Assembly (NCBI GenBank): GCA_040223615.1
Contig: JAVKFY010000045.1
Coordinates: forward strand, 1 to 56,621
Direction of reading: 5' to 3'
Length of the DNA: 56,621 nucleotides
Source of the DNA: JAVKFY01 sp040223615
GTDB taxonomy: Bacteria; Pseudomonadota; Alphaproteobacteria; GCA-2731375
Shown: piece after piece, positions 1 to 9,980 of the stretch
How positions within the stretch are numbered: the first letter of the stretch is position 1
Layout: every line of letters starts with the position of its first letter
The notes under the pieces: generated by a model
The model's database searches: none
What the model was told of the DNA's origin: nothing
The model's input: the letters and a program-made list of their open reading frames with translations, nothing else
Made by a program: the position numbers and the translations under genes

Positions 1-1
1 T

Positions 2-376
2 GCGGCGAAGGGCTGCAACCCCTGCGCGGCCAAGAAGGGCTGCAACCCCTGTGGCGCCAAGAAGGGCTGCAACCCGTGCAAGTCGGGCAGCCTGGACGTG
101 ACCAAGCCGTTCCAGGTCGCCGGCAGCCATGCCAAGAAGGGTTGCAACCCCTGCGCGGCCAAGAAGGGCTGCAACCCGTGCGCGGCGAAGACGGGCTGCA
201 ATCCTTGCGCCGCCAAGGGCTGCAACCCGTGTGCCGCCAAGAAAGGCTGCAACCCGTGCGGTGCCAAGAAGGGCTGCAACCCGTGCAAGTCGGGTTCCAT
301 CCTGGACCGTCGCGGTCCGGTCATCGCCGACGGCGAGACCCGCTCGGGCATCCGCTGGGCCGCCTATTCGGCCTGA
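2..376 (+). CDS. Cysteine-rich GCNPC-repeat protein, 5' end outside window
   Basis: The frame is open from base 2, so the start lies upstream; 124 residues are visible. Nine GCNPC units (each a CxxC pair) occur in two blocks of three and six, separated by short AAK, AAKK, AAKT or GAKK linkers. Each block ends with the same GAKKGCNPCKSGS phrase, which suggests an internal duplication. The tail after the second block (ILDRRGPVIADGETRSGIRWAAYSA, residues about 100-124) is ordinary sequence without Cys. The reading frame was chosen over two overlapping open frames because only this one gives a regular Cys/Pro/Asn/Lys periodicity. Paired thiols suggest metal binding or redox chemistry, but no family is recognised. 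A strong hairpin follows 26 bases after the stop. Confidence 0.75.
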   Translation, partial: AAKGCNPCAAKKGCNPCGAKKGCNPCKSGSLDVTKPFQVAGSHAKKGCNPCAAKKGCNPCAAKTGCNPCAAKGCNPCAAKKGCNPCGAKKGCNPCKSGSILDRRGPVIADGETRSGIRWAAYSA

Positions 377-402
377 CGCGGACGGCGTCGAGTTGCCAAC
401 GC

Positions 403-430
403 AACGGCGCCCCCGCAGCGGGGCGCCGTT
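403..430 (+). terminator. Intrinsic terminator after the Cys-repeat gene
   Basis: A perfect 11-bp stem (AACGGCGCCCC / GGGGCGCCGTT) with a 6-base loop is followed by GTCGTTT. It sits just after the stop of the GCNPC-repeat gene and before usg, so it probably separates the two transcripts. Confidence 0.75.
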
Positions 431-561
431 GTCGTTTCTGGCAGCAGTCGATCGAGGCGAGTGCTAAAAGGCTGATATCGTTGACGAAATGGTAACAAGG
501 CTCTTGCGACGCTGAACCCGGGTGGCGAACATTTCCCTATCTGCCATTGCAGGAGTAGGTC

Positions 562-828
562 ATGAGTCACGCGTTTCGGATGCAGCTCGACGGCTATCGG
601 CTGACCACGGCGGAAATCCTCTACCGGATGCCCGATGCCCAGGCGCTGTTGCAGAGCTATGTCTGGCAGAACTACGACAAGTCGCCGCATTTCCCACGGC
701 TGCGCGAATTTCTCGACTTCTGGGCACGCGAGCTGGACGGGCCGTTGTATTCGGTCCGGGTGACCTCGGCCGAGCTTATCGGCGGGCGCAAGTATCACCA
801 CCACCAGCACAGCTTCAGCCTGCACTGA
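562..828 (+). CDS. usg: Usg family protein
   Basis: An 88-residue protein with the Usg signature: LTTAEILYRMPD near residues 14-25, then a WQNYD and an LDFWARELDGPLYSVRV segment. The length is typical for this small alphaproteobacterial family. Its molecular function is not established; the name comes from its position upstream of other genes in some species. The start is the ATG preceded by GCAGGAGTAGGTC, a good ribosome binding site. The C-terminus is unusually His-rich (KYHHHQHSFSLH). It stands alone between the terminator above and the AhpD-like gene 76 bases downstream. Confidence 0.85.
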   Translation: MSHAFRMQLDGYRLTTAEILYRMPDAQALLQSYVWQNYDKSPHFPRLREFLDFWARELDGPLYSVRVTSAELIGGRKYHHHQHSFSLH

Positions 829-904
829 GACCGGCGTACCTGCATCCGGGCCGCGGATCGAGTAACCTCGATCGCTGAACCAGTGCAGCGAACGGGAGCC
901 AGCC

Positions 905-1495
905 ATGGCGCGGGTACGCGATGTCGAGAAACATGAACTGCCGGCCGACGTGCAGCCGGTCTACGAGCGGTTCTCGCAACAGTACGGCCCATTTCTGAAC
1001 CAGGTCCGGGTGTTCGCGCACCGGCCGCCGGCGGTGCGCCACATCATGGGGTTGCTGCTGGAACTCGCGGACGAGAGCCTGCTGCCGAAGCGCTATCTGG
1101 AAATCGCGCTGGTCGTGGTCTCCAAGCTGAACGAGTGCCGCTACTGCGTCGCCCACCATGCGCCGCGGCTGGTCGAGCAGGGCCTCGACCCGGAGACCAC
1201 CGCCAACATCCTGGAGCCCGACTGCCCCGGCCTGGACGAGGTCGACCGGCTGGTGCGCGACTACGCGGTGCAGGTCACCACCCAGCCCAACATGATGCGC
1301 GACGGGATCTTCGAGCAGCTGAAGGAACACTTCAGCGAGGCGCAGATCGTCGAGCTGACCTTGCGCACCGCGCTGTGCGGCTTCTTCAACCGGTTCAACG
1401 ACGCGCTGCAGATCGGCATGGAGGACGGCGTGATCGAGGACATGCTGGCGCATGGCGGGCGCGTCGACGACCTGCCGGCGGAAGCGGCGGAGTAG
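905..1495 (+). CDS. AhpD/carboxymuconolactone decarboxylase-like protein
   Basis: A 196-residue all-helical protein. Residues 78-85 read CRYCVAHH, the CxxCxxxH signature of AhpD-type alkylhydroperoxidases, with an upstream Glu at residue 66 in the expected place. In AhpD the Cys pair reduces peroxides at the expense of a lipoylated partner. The sequence supports a thiol-redox active protein; the substrate cannot be read. The start ATG follows GGGAGCCAGCC. It ends 4 bases before the DsbA-fold isomerase-like gene, so the two are probably co-transcribed and could act on the same aromatic or thiol-linked substrate. Confidence 0.8.
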   Translation: MARVRDVEKHELPADVQPVYERFSQQYGPFLNQVRVFAHRPPAVRHIMGLLLELADESLLPKRYLEIALVVVSKLNECRYCVAHHAPRLVEQGLDPETTANILEPDCPGLDEVDRLVRDYAVQVTTQPNMMRDGIFEQLKEHFSEAQIVELTLRTALCGFFNRFNDALQIGMEDGVIEDMLAHGGRVDDLPAEAAE

Positions 1496-1499
1496 GCCG

Positions 1500-2114
1500 A
1501 TGGCGCAGCTCGAATGCTTCTTCGACTGTTCCAGCCCGTGGACCTATCTCGGCTTCCACAATATCCAGCCGCTGGCGGCCGAATTCGGCATCGAGATCGA
1601 CTGGCGGCCGATCCTGGTCGGCGGCGTGTTCAACACCATCAACCCGTCGGTCTATGCCAGCCGCGAGCAGCCGGTGGCGGCCAAGGTCGCCTACCAGGGC
1701 AAGGACCTGGCCGACTGGGCGCGGCTGGCGGGGCTGCAGATCCGGCACCGGCCGACGATCTTCCCGATCAACTCGGTGAAGGCGATGCGCGCCTGCCTGG
1801 TGGCGCAGGAGCAGGACAAGCTGGTGCCGCTGGCGACGCTGTGCTTCGAGGCCTACTGGGGCGACGACCGCGACATCGCCGACGACCAGGTGATGCGCGA
1901 GCTGATCGCGGCGGCCGACCTCAACGCCGACCGGGTGATGCAGCGCATCGCCGACCCGGCGATCAAGGATCGGCTGAAGGCCAACACGCAGGAGCTGATC
2001 GACCGTGGCGGCTACGGCTCGCCGACCTTCTTCGTCGACCGCGACGATATGTACTTCGGCAACGACCGCCTGCCCCTGATCCGCGACGCGCTGGAGCGCG
2101 TGAAGGCTGGCTGA
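1500..2114 (+). CDS. 2-hydroxychromene-2-carboxylate isomerase/DsbA-family protein
   Basis: A 204-residue protein starting FFDCSSPWTYLGF, the pattern of GST-kappa/HCCA isomerases: a thioredoxin fold with Ser where DsbA has its reactive Cys. A second block near the C-terminus, YGSPTFFVD followed by MYFGNDRL, forms the typical cis-Pro and C-terminal motif. HCCA isomerases act in naphthalene-type degradation with glutathione, but many homologues have no known substrate. The start at 1500 was chosen over an in-frame ATG 48 bases upstream because the upstream residues overlap the AhpD-like gene and do not match the family. It is coupled to that gene. Confidence 0.8.
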   Translation: MAQLECFFDCSSPWTYLGFHNIQPLAAEFGIEIDWRPILVGGVFNTINPSVYASREQPVAAKVAYQGKDLADWARLAGLQIRHRPTIFPINSVKAMRACLVAQEQDKLVPLATLCFEAYWGDDRDIADDQVMRELIAAADLNADRVMQRIADPAIKDRLKANTQELIDRGGYGSPTFFVDRDDMYFGNDRLPLIRDALERVKAG

Positions 2115-2588
2115 CACGGCGCGTCCGGTCCTGCCCGACGTGCTGGCGCCGGGGCTGCGTGTGGTGTTCTGCGGTTCGGCGGTGGGGGCGGTGTCGGCCA
2201 AGGTCGGCGCGCCCTATGCCGGGCCGGGCAACAAGTTCTGGCCGATGCTGCACAAGACCGGGCTCACGCCGCGTCTGATGCGGCCGGACGAATATCTGGA
2301 ATTGCCCGGCTTCGGGATCGGGCTCACCGACCTGGCGAAGCACTACTCTGGCGCCGATGCTGGGCTTCGGCCCGAGGACGATGACGTCGATGCGCTGATC
2401 GCCAAAGTCGAGCGCTTTCGGCCTCGGCTGCTCGCGTTCAACGGCAAGCGCGCGGCGAGCAAGGTTCTCGGCAAGTGCGACTACGGCGAACAGCCCGACC
2501 GGCTGGCCGGCGCGCGCGTCTTTGTGCTGCCGTCGACCTCTGGCCTGGCGGTCAGGTTCTGGGACGAGGCGCCGTGGTTCGCGCTGGC

Positions 2589-4196
<1,608 letters not shown>

Positions 4197-4360
4197 TTTG
4201 ACGCTCCCTCCCGGCGGGAAATTCGGCATGGCTTCAATGTAGGACAGCCGCCAGGAGATATAACCCCGCGTCTGGCCCGACGATGGCCCGTTTCTGGCCG
4301 CGACACGTCACGGTATAGGTGTCTCGCGGTTTCGGAGCAAGCAGCGTGCCACAGGCCGGC

Positions 4361-5095
4361 TCAGGCGCGCGATCGAGCCCGTTTCACCAGGTCAATGAGT
4401 GTGGCACGAGCTTCGTTTCCGTTGCGAATCGGTTGCAGGAAGGGCAGTCGCAGCACCGTGCCGCCGCGCCGCAGATCGCAGCCTTCCGGGTCGATCCCGG
4501 TCATCCTCCAGCCCTCTCCTTCGGCACCCAGTAGCCTGGTCGCGTACAGCTGGATGGCGTCGGCATGGTCCTCGTTCATGTGCCCGACGATGCTCGCCTC
4601 GGCCTCGGCGAGCGGTGATTCCCGGCCGTGCTCGGGCAGTAGGTCGTGTGCCGCGATGCGGTGAATGGCGCCGAATCCGGCCACCATGTGGGCCCATTCG
4701 ACCTCGACCGCGAAGAAGGAAAAATCCCCGAAATCAACGTATTGCGCGGCCTCGGGGTGGCGCGCGAGGAACCGCGCGCGGTGCCGGGGTTCGCTGCTGA
4801 CCGCGGCGCGGCCCTGTACCGAGACGCGGGCGCCGGTGAGCGGGCTGTCGAGCCCGACGGTGCCGTCGAACAGCAGCGAGACGCTGGCGTCGGTGGCGAT
4901 GTTCCTGGTGTGCTCGGCGAGCCTGGAGATCAGCAGCAGCGGCGTGGCGTCCTGATCGCAGGCGACCAGCACCAGCGACACATAGGGCGCGGCGCCATCG
5001 GCGGTCAGGGTTCCCAGGCTGGCCCGATCGAGACCACGGATCAACGCACGTGCGGTCGCCGCCGGCGTGGCTTTCGGTGTCGGGTCGGTCGGCAC
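4361..5095 (-). CDS. HugZ-like pyridoxamine 5'-phosphate oxidase-fold protein with DUF2470
   Basis: A 244-residue protein with an N-terminal flavin-reductase-like split barrel (LGTLTADGAAPYVSLVLVACD near residues 20-40; VSLLFDGT near 70) and a C-terminal DUF2470 domain (IVGHMNEDHADAIQLYA near 170-185). This pairing is typical of HugZ-type haem-utilisation proteins; the His in NEDHAD is the conserved haem-ligand candidate. GTG 5095 is preferred because AGGAG lies 8 bases upstream; the longer open frame would run into the divergent MATE gene. The 61-base gap to that gene must hold both promoters. Confidence 0.82.
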   Translation of the reverse strand: MPTDPTPKATPAATARALIRGLDRASLGTLTADGAAPYVSLVLVACDQDATPLLLISRLAEHTRNIATDASVSLLFDGTVGLDSPLTGARVSVQGRAAVSSEPRHRARFLARHPEAAQYVDFGDFSFFAVEVEWAHMVAGFGAIHRIAAHDLLPEHGRESPLAEAEASIVGHMNEDHADAIQLYATRLLGAEGEGWRMTGIDPEGCDLRRGGTVLRLPFLQPIRNGNEARATLIDLVKRARSRA

Positions 5096-5156
5096 TTTGC
5101 CTAACTCCTGTGCAGGTGTAGCGTCGCCGGCCTCTCGTCGCGGGAACCAGCATGCC

Positions 5157-6512
5157 ATGAGCGCGCCCGACACCGCCATCGCCACAGCTGCGTGGTGGCC
5201 CGATCTGGCGCGCCAGATCGGCCGCAACGTGCGTCTGGCGGCGCCGGTCGCGGCCTCGCGGCTGGTGATGTTCCTGATCATCACCGCCGACGTGGTGATG
5301 GTCGGGCGGCACGATTCGACCGAACTGGCCTACCTGGCGCTCGGCTTTTCGGTGCAGGGCGTCTTCATGCTGGTCGGCATCGGCATGCTGATCGGCACCG
5401 GCGTGCTGACGGCGCAGTCGCGCGGTGCCGGCGCGGAAGGCGAGTGCGGCGTGATCTACCGCGTGGCGCTGGCTCATGCGGTCGGTCTGGGCGTGCTGTT
5501 CGCGGCGCTGTGTTTCGCTGGCACCTGGTTCTTCCGGCTGACCGGCCAGGGCGAGGACCTGGCGGTCGGCGCCGGCCAGGTGATGGTCTGGCTCGGCCTC
5601 GGCCTGCCCGGCCTGATGGTGATGGTGGCGACGTCGCTGTTCCTGGAGGCGCTGGGGCGGCCGGGTGTCGGCGTCGTGGTGTCCGGCGCCGGGTTGGCGC
5701 TGAACGTCGCGCTGAACATGCACTTCATCCCGCAGGCCGGGGCGGATGGGGCGGCGATCGCCACCACGCTCGTGCGCTGGGCGATGGCAGCGCTGATCGT
5801 CGTCTATGCCTTCGCCACCGTGGAGCGCGAATATGGCCTGGGCGCGCCGTTCGCCGGCGGCTGGGCGATCGGGCGCAAGCTGCGGCGGCTGGGCTATGCG
5901 CTGGGCCTGGCGCAGGGGCTGGAGTCGGCGGCGTTCGGCTCGCTGGCGCTGGTCGCCGGGCTGATCGGCGTGCACGCGGTGGCGGCGCATCAGGTCGCGC
6001 TGCAGGTCGCCGCCTTCTGTTTCATGGGCGCGGTCGGCATCTCTACCGCGACGGCGGTGCAGGTCGGCATGGCGGTCGGGCGCGGCGACCAGCGCGGCAT
6101 GGCGCTGGCCGGCTGGGCCGGCTGCTCGCTGATCCTGATCTGGATGGCGGTGCTGGGCCTGGCGGTCGGGTTCGGCCGCGCCGTCATCGCCGGCTGGTTC
6201 ACCGACGACGCGGCGCTGATCGCAGTGGTGCTGCCGACCTTGCTGGTGGTCGCGGTGATGCTGCCGACCGACGGGCTGCAGGGCGTGCTGATGGGCGCGC
6301 TGCGCGGCACCGGCGATGTCTGGATCCCAACCGGCATGCACCTGTTCTCGTTCATCGTGATCATGGCGCCGTTGTCGGCCTGGTTCGCGCTGGGGCTGGA
6401 CTGGGGCGTGCCGGGCCTGTTCGGCGGCGCGGCCTGTGGCGTGACCGTGGCGGCGTTGCTGCTGGCCTTGCGCTTCCTGGTTATCGGCCGGCGGGTGGTG
6501 GCGCGCCTGTGA
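5157..6512 (+). CDS. MATE family efflux transporter
   Basis: A 451-residue inner-membrane protein with about 12 hydrophobic segments in two repeated halves, as in MATE antiporters that expel cationic drugs or metabolites against Na+ or H+. The N-terminal half carries LAAPVAASRLVMFLIITADVVMVG and GTGVLTAQSRGAG; the second half has ALVAGLIGVHAVAAHQVALQ and the LRGTGDVWIP segment, all typical. ATG 5157 was chosen because the first helix starts about 25 residues later; earlier in-frame codons overlap the divergent hugZ-like gene. The 3' end overlaps the convergent DUF4166 gene by 32 bases. Confidence 0.88.
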   Translation: MSAPDTAIATAAWWPDLARQIGRNVRLAAPVAASRLVMFLIITADVVMVGRHDSTELAYLALGFSVQGVFMLVGIGMLIGTGVLTAQSRGAGAEGECGVIYRVALAHAVGLGVLFAALCFAGTWFFRLTGQGEDLAVGAGQVMVWLGLGLPGLMVMVATSLFLEALGRPGVGVVVSGAGLALNVALNMHFIPQAGADGAAIATTLVRWAMAALIVVYAFATVEREYGLGAPFAGGWAIGRKLRRLGYALGLAQGLESAAFGSLALVAGLIGVHAVAAHQVALQVAAFCFMGAVGISTATAVQVGMAVGRGDQRGMALAGWAGCSLILIWMAVLGLAVGFGRAVIAGWFTDDAALIAVVLPTLLVVAVMLPTDGLQGVLMGALRGTGDVWIPTGMHLFSFIVIMAPLSAWFALGLDWGVPGLFGGAACGVTVAALLLALRFLVIGRRVVARL

Positions 6513-7029
6513 GCTTGCCGCGGTAGCGGATCACCGGCCCGACAAGCGGAAAGGCGACATCGATGTCGAAGCTGAAGGCTTCGCCGTCCGCGCCTTCGAT
6601 GCAGTCGATCCGCGGCAAGGTGAACCGGGGCAGCGCCACGCCCAGCAGGTGCCAGCGCACCAGCGTCCAATGCAACCCGTCGGTAACCGCCAGGTCGTAG
6701 AACAGGTCGAACGGCCCGAACCGTTCGCGCAAGTGCGGTCCGGCGGCGTCGATGCGGCTGGCGTAGCGGCGTTTGTCGAAGGTGCGGGACCAGCGCTCGC
6801 CGCCGCCGTCCGGCACGAAGCGCACCTCGACCGGCACATCGCGGCCGGCGCGCGGCAGGCCGCTGATCAGGCAGAGCAACCACGCCGCCCAGCCCGGCGC
6901 CACCCGCACGTCGGCCCGACCGGCCAAGGTCAGCGGCGCGTCGAGCCCGTGCACGCGCCGCACCGGCGCCGGCAAACGGGCGAAATCGGCGCCCAGCAGG
7001 CGCTGAAAAGCTGTTGGCGAAACTGTCAT
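6481..7029 (-). CDS. DUF4166 domain-containing protein
   Basis: A 182-residue protein matching the DUF4166 pattern: N-terminal FQRLLGADFARLPAPVRRVHG, a middle W-(T/S)-R-T-F block (WSRTFDKRRYASR) and a C-terminal PRIDCIEGADGEAFSFDIDVAFP. The function of DUF4166 is unknown; members often occur fused to or beside NAD-binding or lipid-related proteins. Start ATG 7029 is preferred to the ATG four codons earlier because the extra MWDA adds nothing family-like. It converges on the MATE gene with a 32-base overlap and diverges from chvI. Confidence 0.75.
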   Translation of the reverse strand: MTVSPTAFQRLLGADFARLPAPVRRVHGLDAPLTLAGRADVRVAPGWAAWLLCLISGLPRAGRDVPVEVRFVPDGGGERWSRTFDKRRYASRIDAAGPHLRERFGPFDLFYDLAVTDGLHWTLVRWHLLGVALPRFTLPRIDCIEGADGEAFSFDIDVAFPLVGPVIRYRGKLTGAPPPAGR

Positions 7030-7156
7030 CGCGTCCCACATGGCCGGCGACGCCGCGTGTGCCGCCGCCGCAATCGCGCCACCTTTCGGTCACATTGGCG
7101 GGCCATTCGCGCGATACTGTCCCGGCCAGAGGGCGGCTGGAAGAGGAACCCTGCCT

Positions 7157-7855
7157 GTGACGGCGACTATCGCGCTGGTCGACGACGACCAGAACATCCT
7201 GGCTTCGGTGTCGATCGCGCTGGAGGCCGAGGGCTATCACGTGACCACCTACAGCGGCGGCGAGACGGCGCTGGCCGGCCTCTCGCGCGTGCCGGCCGAC
7301 CTGGCGGTGCTCGATATCAAGATGCCGGGCATGGACGGCATGGCGCTGCTCAACCGGTTGCGCCTGCAGACCGACATGCCGGTGATCTTCCTGACCTCGA
7401 AGGATGACGAGATCGACGAAGTCCTGGGCCTGAAGATGGGCGCCGACGACTACATCCGCAAACCGTTCTCGCAACGGCTGCTGATCGAGCGCATCCGCGC
7501 CGTGCTGCGCCGGGCCGAGGCCGCTGCCAGCGATACGCCGACCGACGCCGGCAAGGTGCTGACGCGCGGCGAGCTGACCCTGGATCCGACCCGGCACGCC
7601 TGCACCTGGAAGGGCGAGGCGGTGCAGCTCACCGTCACCGAGTTCCTGATCCTGGAGGCGCTGGCGCGCTTTCCCGGGCATGTGAAAAGCCGCGATAACC
7701 TGATGGACGCCGCCTACAACGACAACGTCTACGTCGACGACCGCACCATCGACAGCCACATCAAGCGGCTGCGGCGCAAGTTCAAGGCGGTCGACGACGC
7801 GTTCGGCGCGATCGAGACGCTGTACGGGCTGGGCTACCGGTTCAAGGAGAGCTGA
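7157..7855 (+). CDS. chvI: Response regulator ChvI, OmpR family
   Basis: A 232-residue DNA-binding response regulator. The receiver domain has acidic residues near 9-11 (VDDDQ), phospho-acceptor Asp53 in LDIKMPG and Lys102 in RKPFS. The C-terminal winged helix runs from about residue 130 and includes VDDRTIDSHIKRLRRKF. Placed directly before a ChvG-type kinase and the hprK/PTS genes, it is the ChvI of the alphaproteobacterial ChvG-ChvI envelope/acid stress system. GTG 7157 is the start: GAGG lies 10 bases upstream and the receiver begins at once. Its stop is 5 bases before chvG, so the pair is one transcript. Confidence 0.92.
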   Translation: MTATIALVDDDQNILASVSIALEAEGYHVTTYSGGETALAGLSRVPADLAVLDIKMPGMDGMALLNRLRLQTDMPVIFLTSKDDEIDEVLGLKMGADDYIRKPFSQRLLIERIRAVLRRAEAAASDTPTDAGKVLTRGELTLDPTRHACTWKGEAVQLTVTEFLILEALARFPGHVKSRDNLMDAAYNDNVYVDDRTIDSHIKRLRRKFKAVDDAFGAIETLYGLGYRFKES

Positions 7856-7860
7856 GCCGG

Positions 7861-9519
7861 ATGGCGGCGCCGGCGCTCGGCAAGCCCGGGCCGCGACCCG
7901 GTTCGGCCGAGGCGGCGCCCGCCCGTGCCGCGCCCGCGCCGCGTCGTCGGCGGCGCCGGTTTCCGTCGCTGTGGCTGCGCATCCTGGCGCCCAACGTGCT
8001 GGCGCTGGCGATCCTGGTCGGCGGCATCCTCTATCTCGACCAGTACCGGGCCGGCCTGCTCGACAACAAGATCGCGGCGCTGACGATCCAGGCCGAGCTG
8101 ATCGCCGGCGCGCTCGGCGAGAGCGCGGTCGGCGGCGGCGAGCGCGGCAAGCTGGAAATCGAACAGGTCAACCCGCTGATTCGCCGCCTGGCGCTGCCAA
8201 CGCGCAGCCGGGCGCGACTGTTCGCGGTCGACGGCGAACTGCTGGCGGACAGTCGCGCGTTGCTCTCCGCCGGGCGCCTGGTGCAACTGCGCACGTTGCC
8301 GCCGCCCGATTCCGGCTTCTTCGGCCTGGCCTGGCTCGACGCGCTGTTCGAGGAACTGCTGCCGCGGCTGCCGAGCCGCGACGCCTTTCCGCTCTATCTG
8401 GAACGTTTGAACCAGCGCGCCGCCGACTATGACGAGGTCGGCGTGGCGCTGCTGGGCCGCAACGACAGCCGGGTGCGGCGGAACGAGGACGGCCGTCTGG
8501 TGGTCTCCGTCGCGGTGCCGGTACAGTACCTGCGCCGGGTGTTCGGCGCGCTGCTGCTGAGCGCCGACTCCGACGATATCGAGGCGGCGGTGCGCGACGT
8601 GCGGCTGGCGATCCTGCAGGTCTCCGCCGGCGCGCTGGCCATCACCGTGCTGCTGTCGCTGTTCCTGGCCGGGACCATCGCGCGGCCGCTGCGGCGGCTG
8701 GCCCAGGCCGCCGAACGGGTGCGGCGGCGGGTCGGGCAGCGGGTCGAGATCCCGGATTTCTCGCGCCGGCGCGACGAGATCGGCGACCTGTCGGTGGCGC
8801 TGCGCGAGATGACCGACGCGCTCTACACCCGCCTCGACGCCATCGACCGTTTCGCCGCCGACGTCAGCCATGAAATCCGCAATCCCCTGACCTCGCTGCG
8901 CAGCGCGGTGGAATCGGTCGCCAAGGCGCAGTCCGACGAGCAACGCCAGCGCCTGTTCGCGATCATCCAGCAGGACGTCGGCCGGCTCGACCGGCTGATC
9001 TCCGATATCGCCAATGCCAGCCGGGTCGACGCGGACATGATGCGCGCCGAGGTCGAGCCGCTGGACCTGTCCGAATTGTTGTCGACGGTGGCCGATATCG
9101 TGCGCCAGCGGCAACCCGATGGCGGCGTGGCCGTCATCGTCGACCTGCCCGACGCGCCGGTCGTTGTCGACGGGATCGGCGGCCGGCTGGCGCAGGTGGT
9201 GGAGAACCTGCTGGCCAACGCGGTCTCGTTCAGCCCGGCCGGCGGCACCGTGCGGGTGCGCCTGCGCGCCGCGGGCGACGAGGCGATGATCGCGGTCGAG
9301 GACGACGGACCCGGCATCCCGGCGGGCGAGGAGGAAGGCATCTTCACCCGCTTCTACAGCCAGCGCGAGGGTCACGGCGCGTTCGGCCAGCATTCCGGCC
9401 TCGGCCTGTCGATCGCGCGCCAGATCGTCGAGGCCCATGACGGGACCATCGACGCCGCCAACCGCGCCGAGGGCGGCGCGGTATTTTCCGTCCGGCTGCC
9501 GCGCGGTCGTGACCGTTGA
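7861..9519 (+). CDS. chvG: Sensor histidine kinase ChvG
   Basis: A 552-residue membrane kinase. A basic, Ala/Pro-rich N-terminal tail is followed by TM1 (about 38-60), a periplasmic sensor region (about 60-248), TM2 (about 249-271), HAMP, and a HisKA domain with His337 in DVSHEIRNPLTSL. The ATPase domain shows N-box VVENLLANAV and G-boxes EDDGPGIP and GLGLSIA. It phosphorylates ChvI in response to envelope stress or low pH; in relatives the periplasmic repressor ExoR controls it, but no exoR is visible here. The next genes are hprK, rapZ and PTS components, a linkage conserved in many alphaproteobacteria. Confidence 0.92.
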   Translation: MAAPALGKPGPRPGSAEAAPARAAPAPRRRRRRFPSLWLRILAPNVLALAILVGGILYLDQYRAGLLDNKIAALTIQAELIAGALGESAVGGGERGKLEIEQVNPLIRRLALPTRSRARLFAVDGELLADSRALLSAGRLVQLRTLPPPDSGFFGLAWLDALFEELLPRLPSRDAFPLYLERLNQRAADYDEVGVALLGRNDSRVRRNEDGRLVVSVAVPVQYLRRVFGALLLSADSDDIEAAVRDVRLAILQVSAGALAITVLLSLFLAGTIARPLRRLAQAAERVRRRVGQRVEIPDFSRRRDEIGDLSVALREMTDALYTRLDAIDRFAADVSHEIRNPLTSLRSAVESVAKAQSDEQRQRLFAIIQQDVGRLDRLISDIANASRVDADMMRAEVEPLDLSELLSTVADIVRQRQPDGGVAVIVDLPDAPVVVDGIGGRLAQVVENLLANAVSFSPAGGTVRVRLRAAGDEAMIAVEDDGPGIPAGEEEGIFTRFYSQREGHGAFGQHSGLGLSIARQIVEAHDGTIDAANRAEGGAVFSVRLPRGRDR

Positions 9520-9551
9520 CCTTGCCAGGCGGCGGGCGCACCCTCGCCGGC

Positions 9552-9980
9552 ATGCAACGGGTTCATGCCTCTTGTGTCGAGATCGGTACCGCCGCGGTGC
9601 TGCTGCGAGGCCCGTCGGGCAGCGGCAAGTCCGACCTGGCGCTGCGCCTGATCGACCAGGGCGCGCGGCTGGTCGCCGACGACTATGTCGAGCTCTCGGT
9701 GCGCCAGGGCCGGCTCTACGCGGCACCGCCGGCTGCGTTGGTCGGCAAGCTGGAAGTGCGCGGCGTCGGCGTGGTGCGGCTGACCCACGTGAACCGCGCC
9801 CGGGTCGGAATGGTCGTCGACCTGGTGCCGAAGACCGTGGCCCGGATGCCGGACCCGGCCACCGTGACGCTTGAAGAGATCGTCCTGCCGTTGCATACCC
9901 TGGCCTCGTTCGAGGCCTCGACACCGGCCAAGCTGCGGCTGCTGGTGCGGGCGTTGGACCACGATATGATCGAGACCTGA
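9552..9980 (+). CDS. hprK: Short HPr kinase/phosphatase
   Basis: A 142-residue protein equal to the C-terminal catalytic domain of HprK. The P-loop GPSGSGKS lies at residues 20-27, followed by VADDYVELSV and VRGVGVVRLTHV. Alphaproteobacterial HprK lacks the N-terminal domain found in Firmicutes, so the short length is normal. It phosphorylates or dephosphorylates a Ser of HPr, whose gene is 1.4 kb downstream (Ser55 in SGRSIMG is the likely target). ATG 9552 was chosen because family members begin just before the HAxCV strand; a TTG at 9516 would add 12 residues. It overlaps rapZ by one base. Confidence 0.85.
   Translation: MQRVHASCVEIGTAAVLLRGPSGSGKSDLALRLIDQGARLVADDYVELSVRQGRLYAAPPAALVGKLEVRGVGVVRLTHVNRARVGMVVDLVPKTVARMPDPATVTLEEIVLPLHTLASFEASTPAKLRLLVRALDHDMIET

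Noticed and set aside
1..300. CRISPR-like direct repeats at the window start
   Set aside because: Periodicity is 24-27 bases with no unique spacers and translates to a regular Cys repeat; it is a coding repeat.
76..495. Alternative plus-strand frames over the Cys-repeat gene
   Set aside because: They give Arg/Gln/Gly-rich translations and one runs through the terminator at 403-430; only the frame starting at base 2 ends before it.
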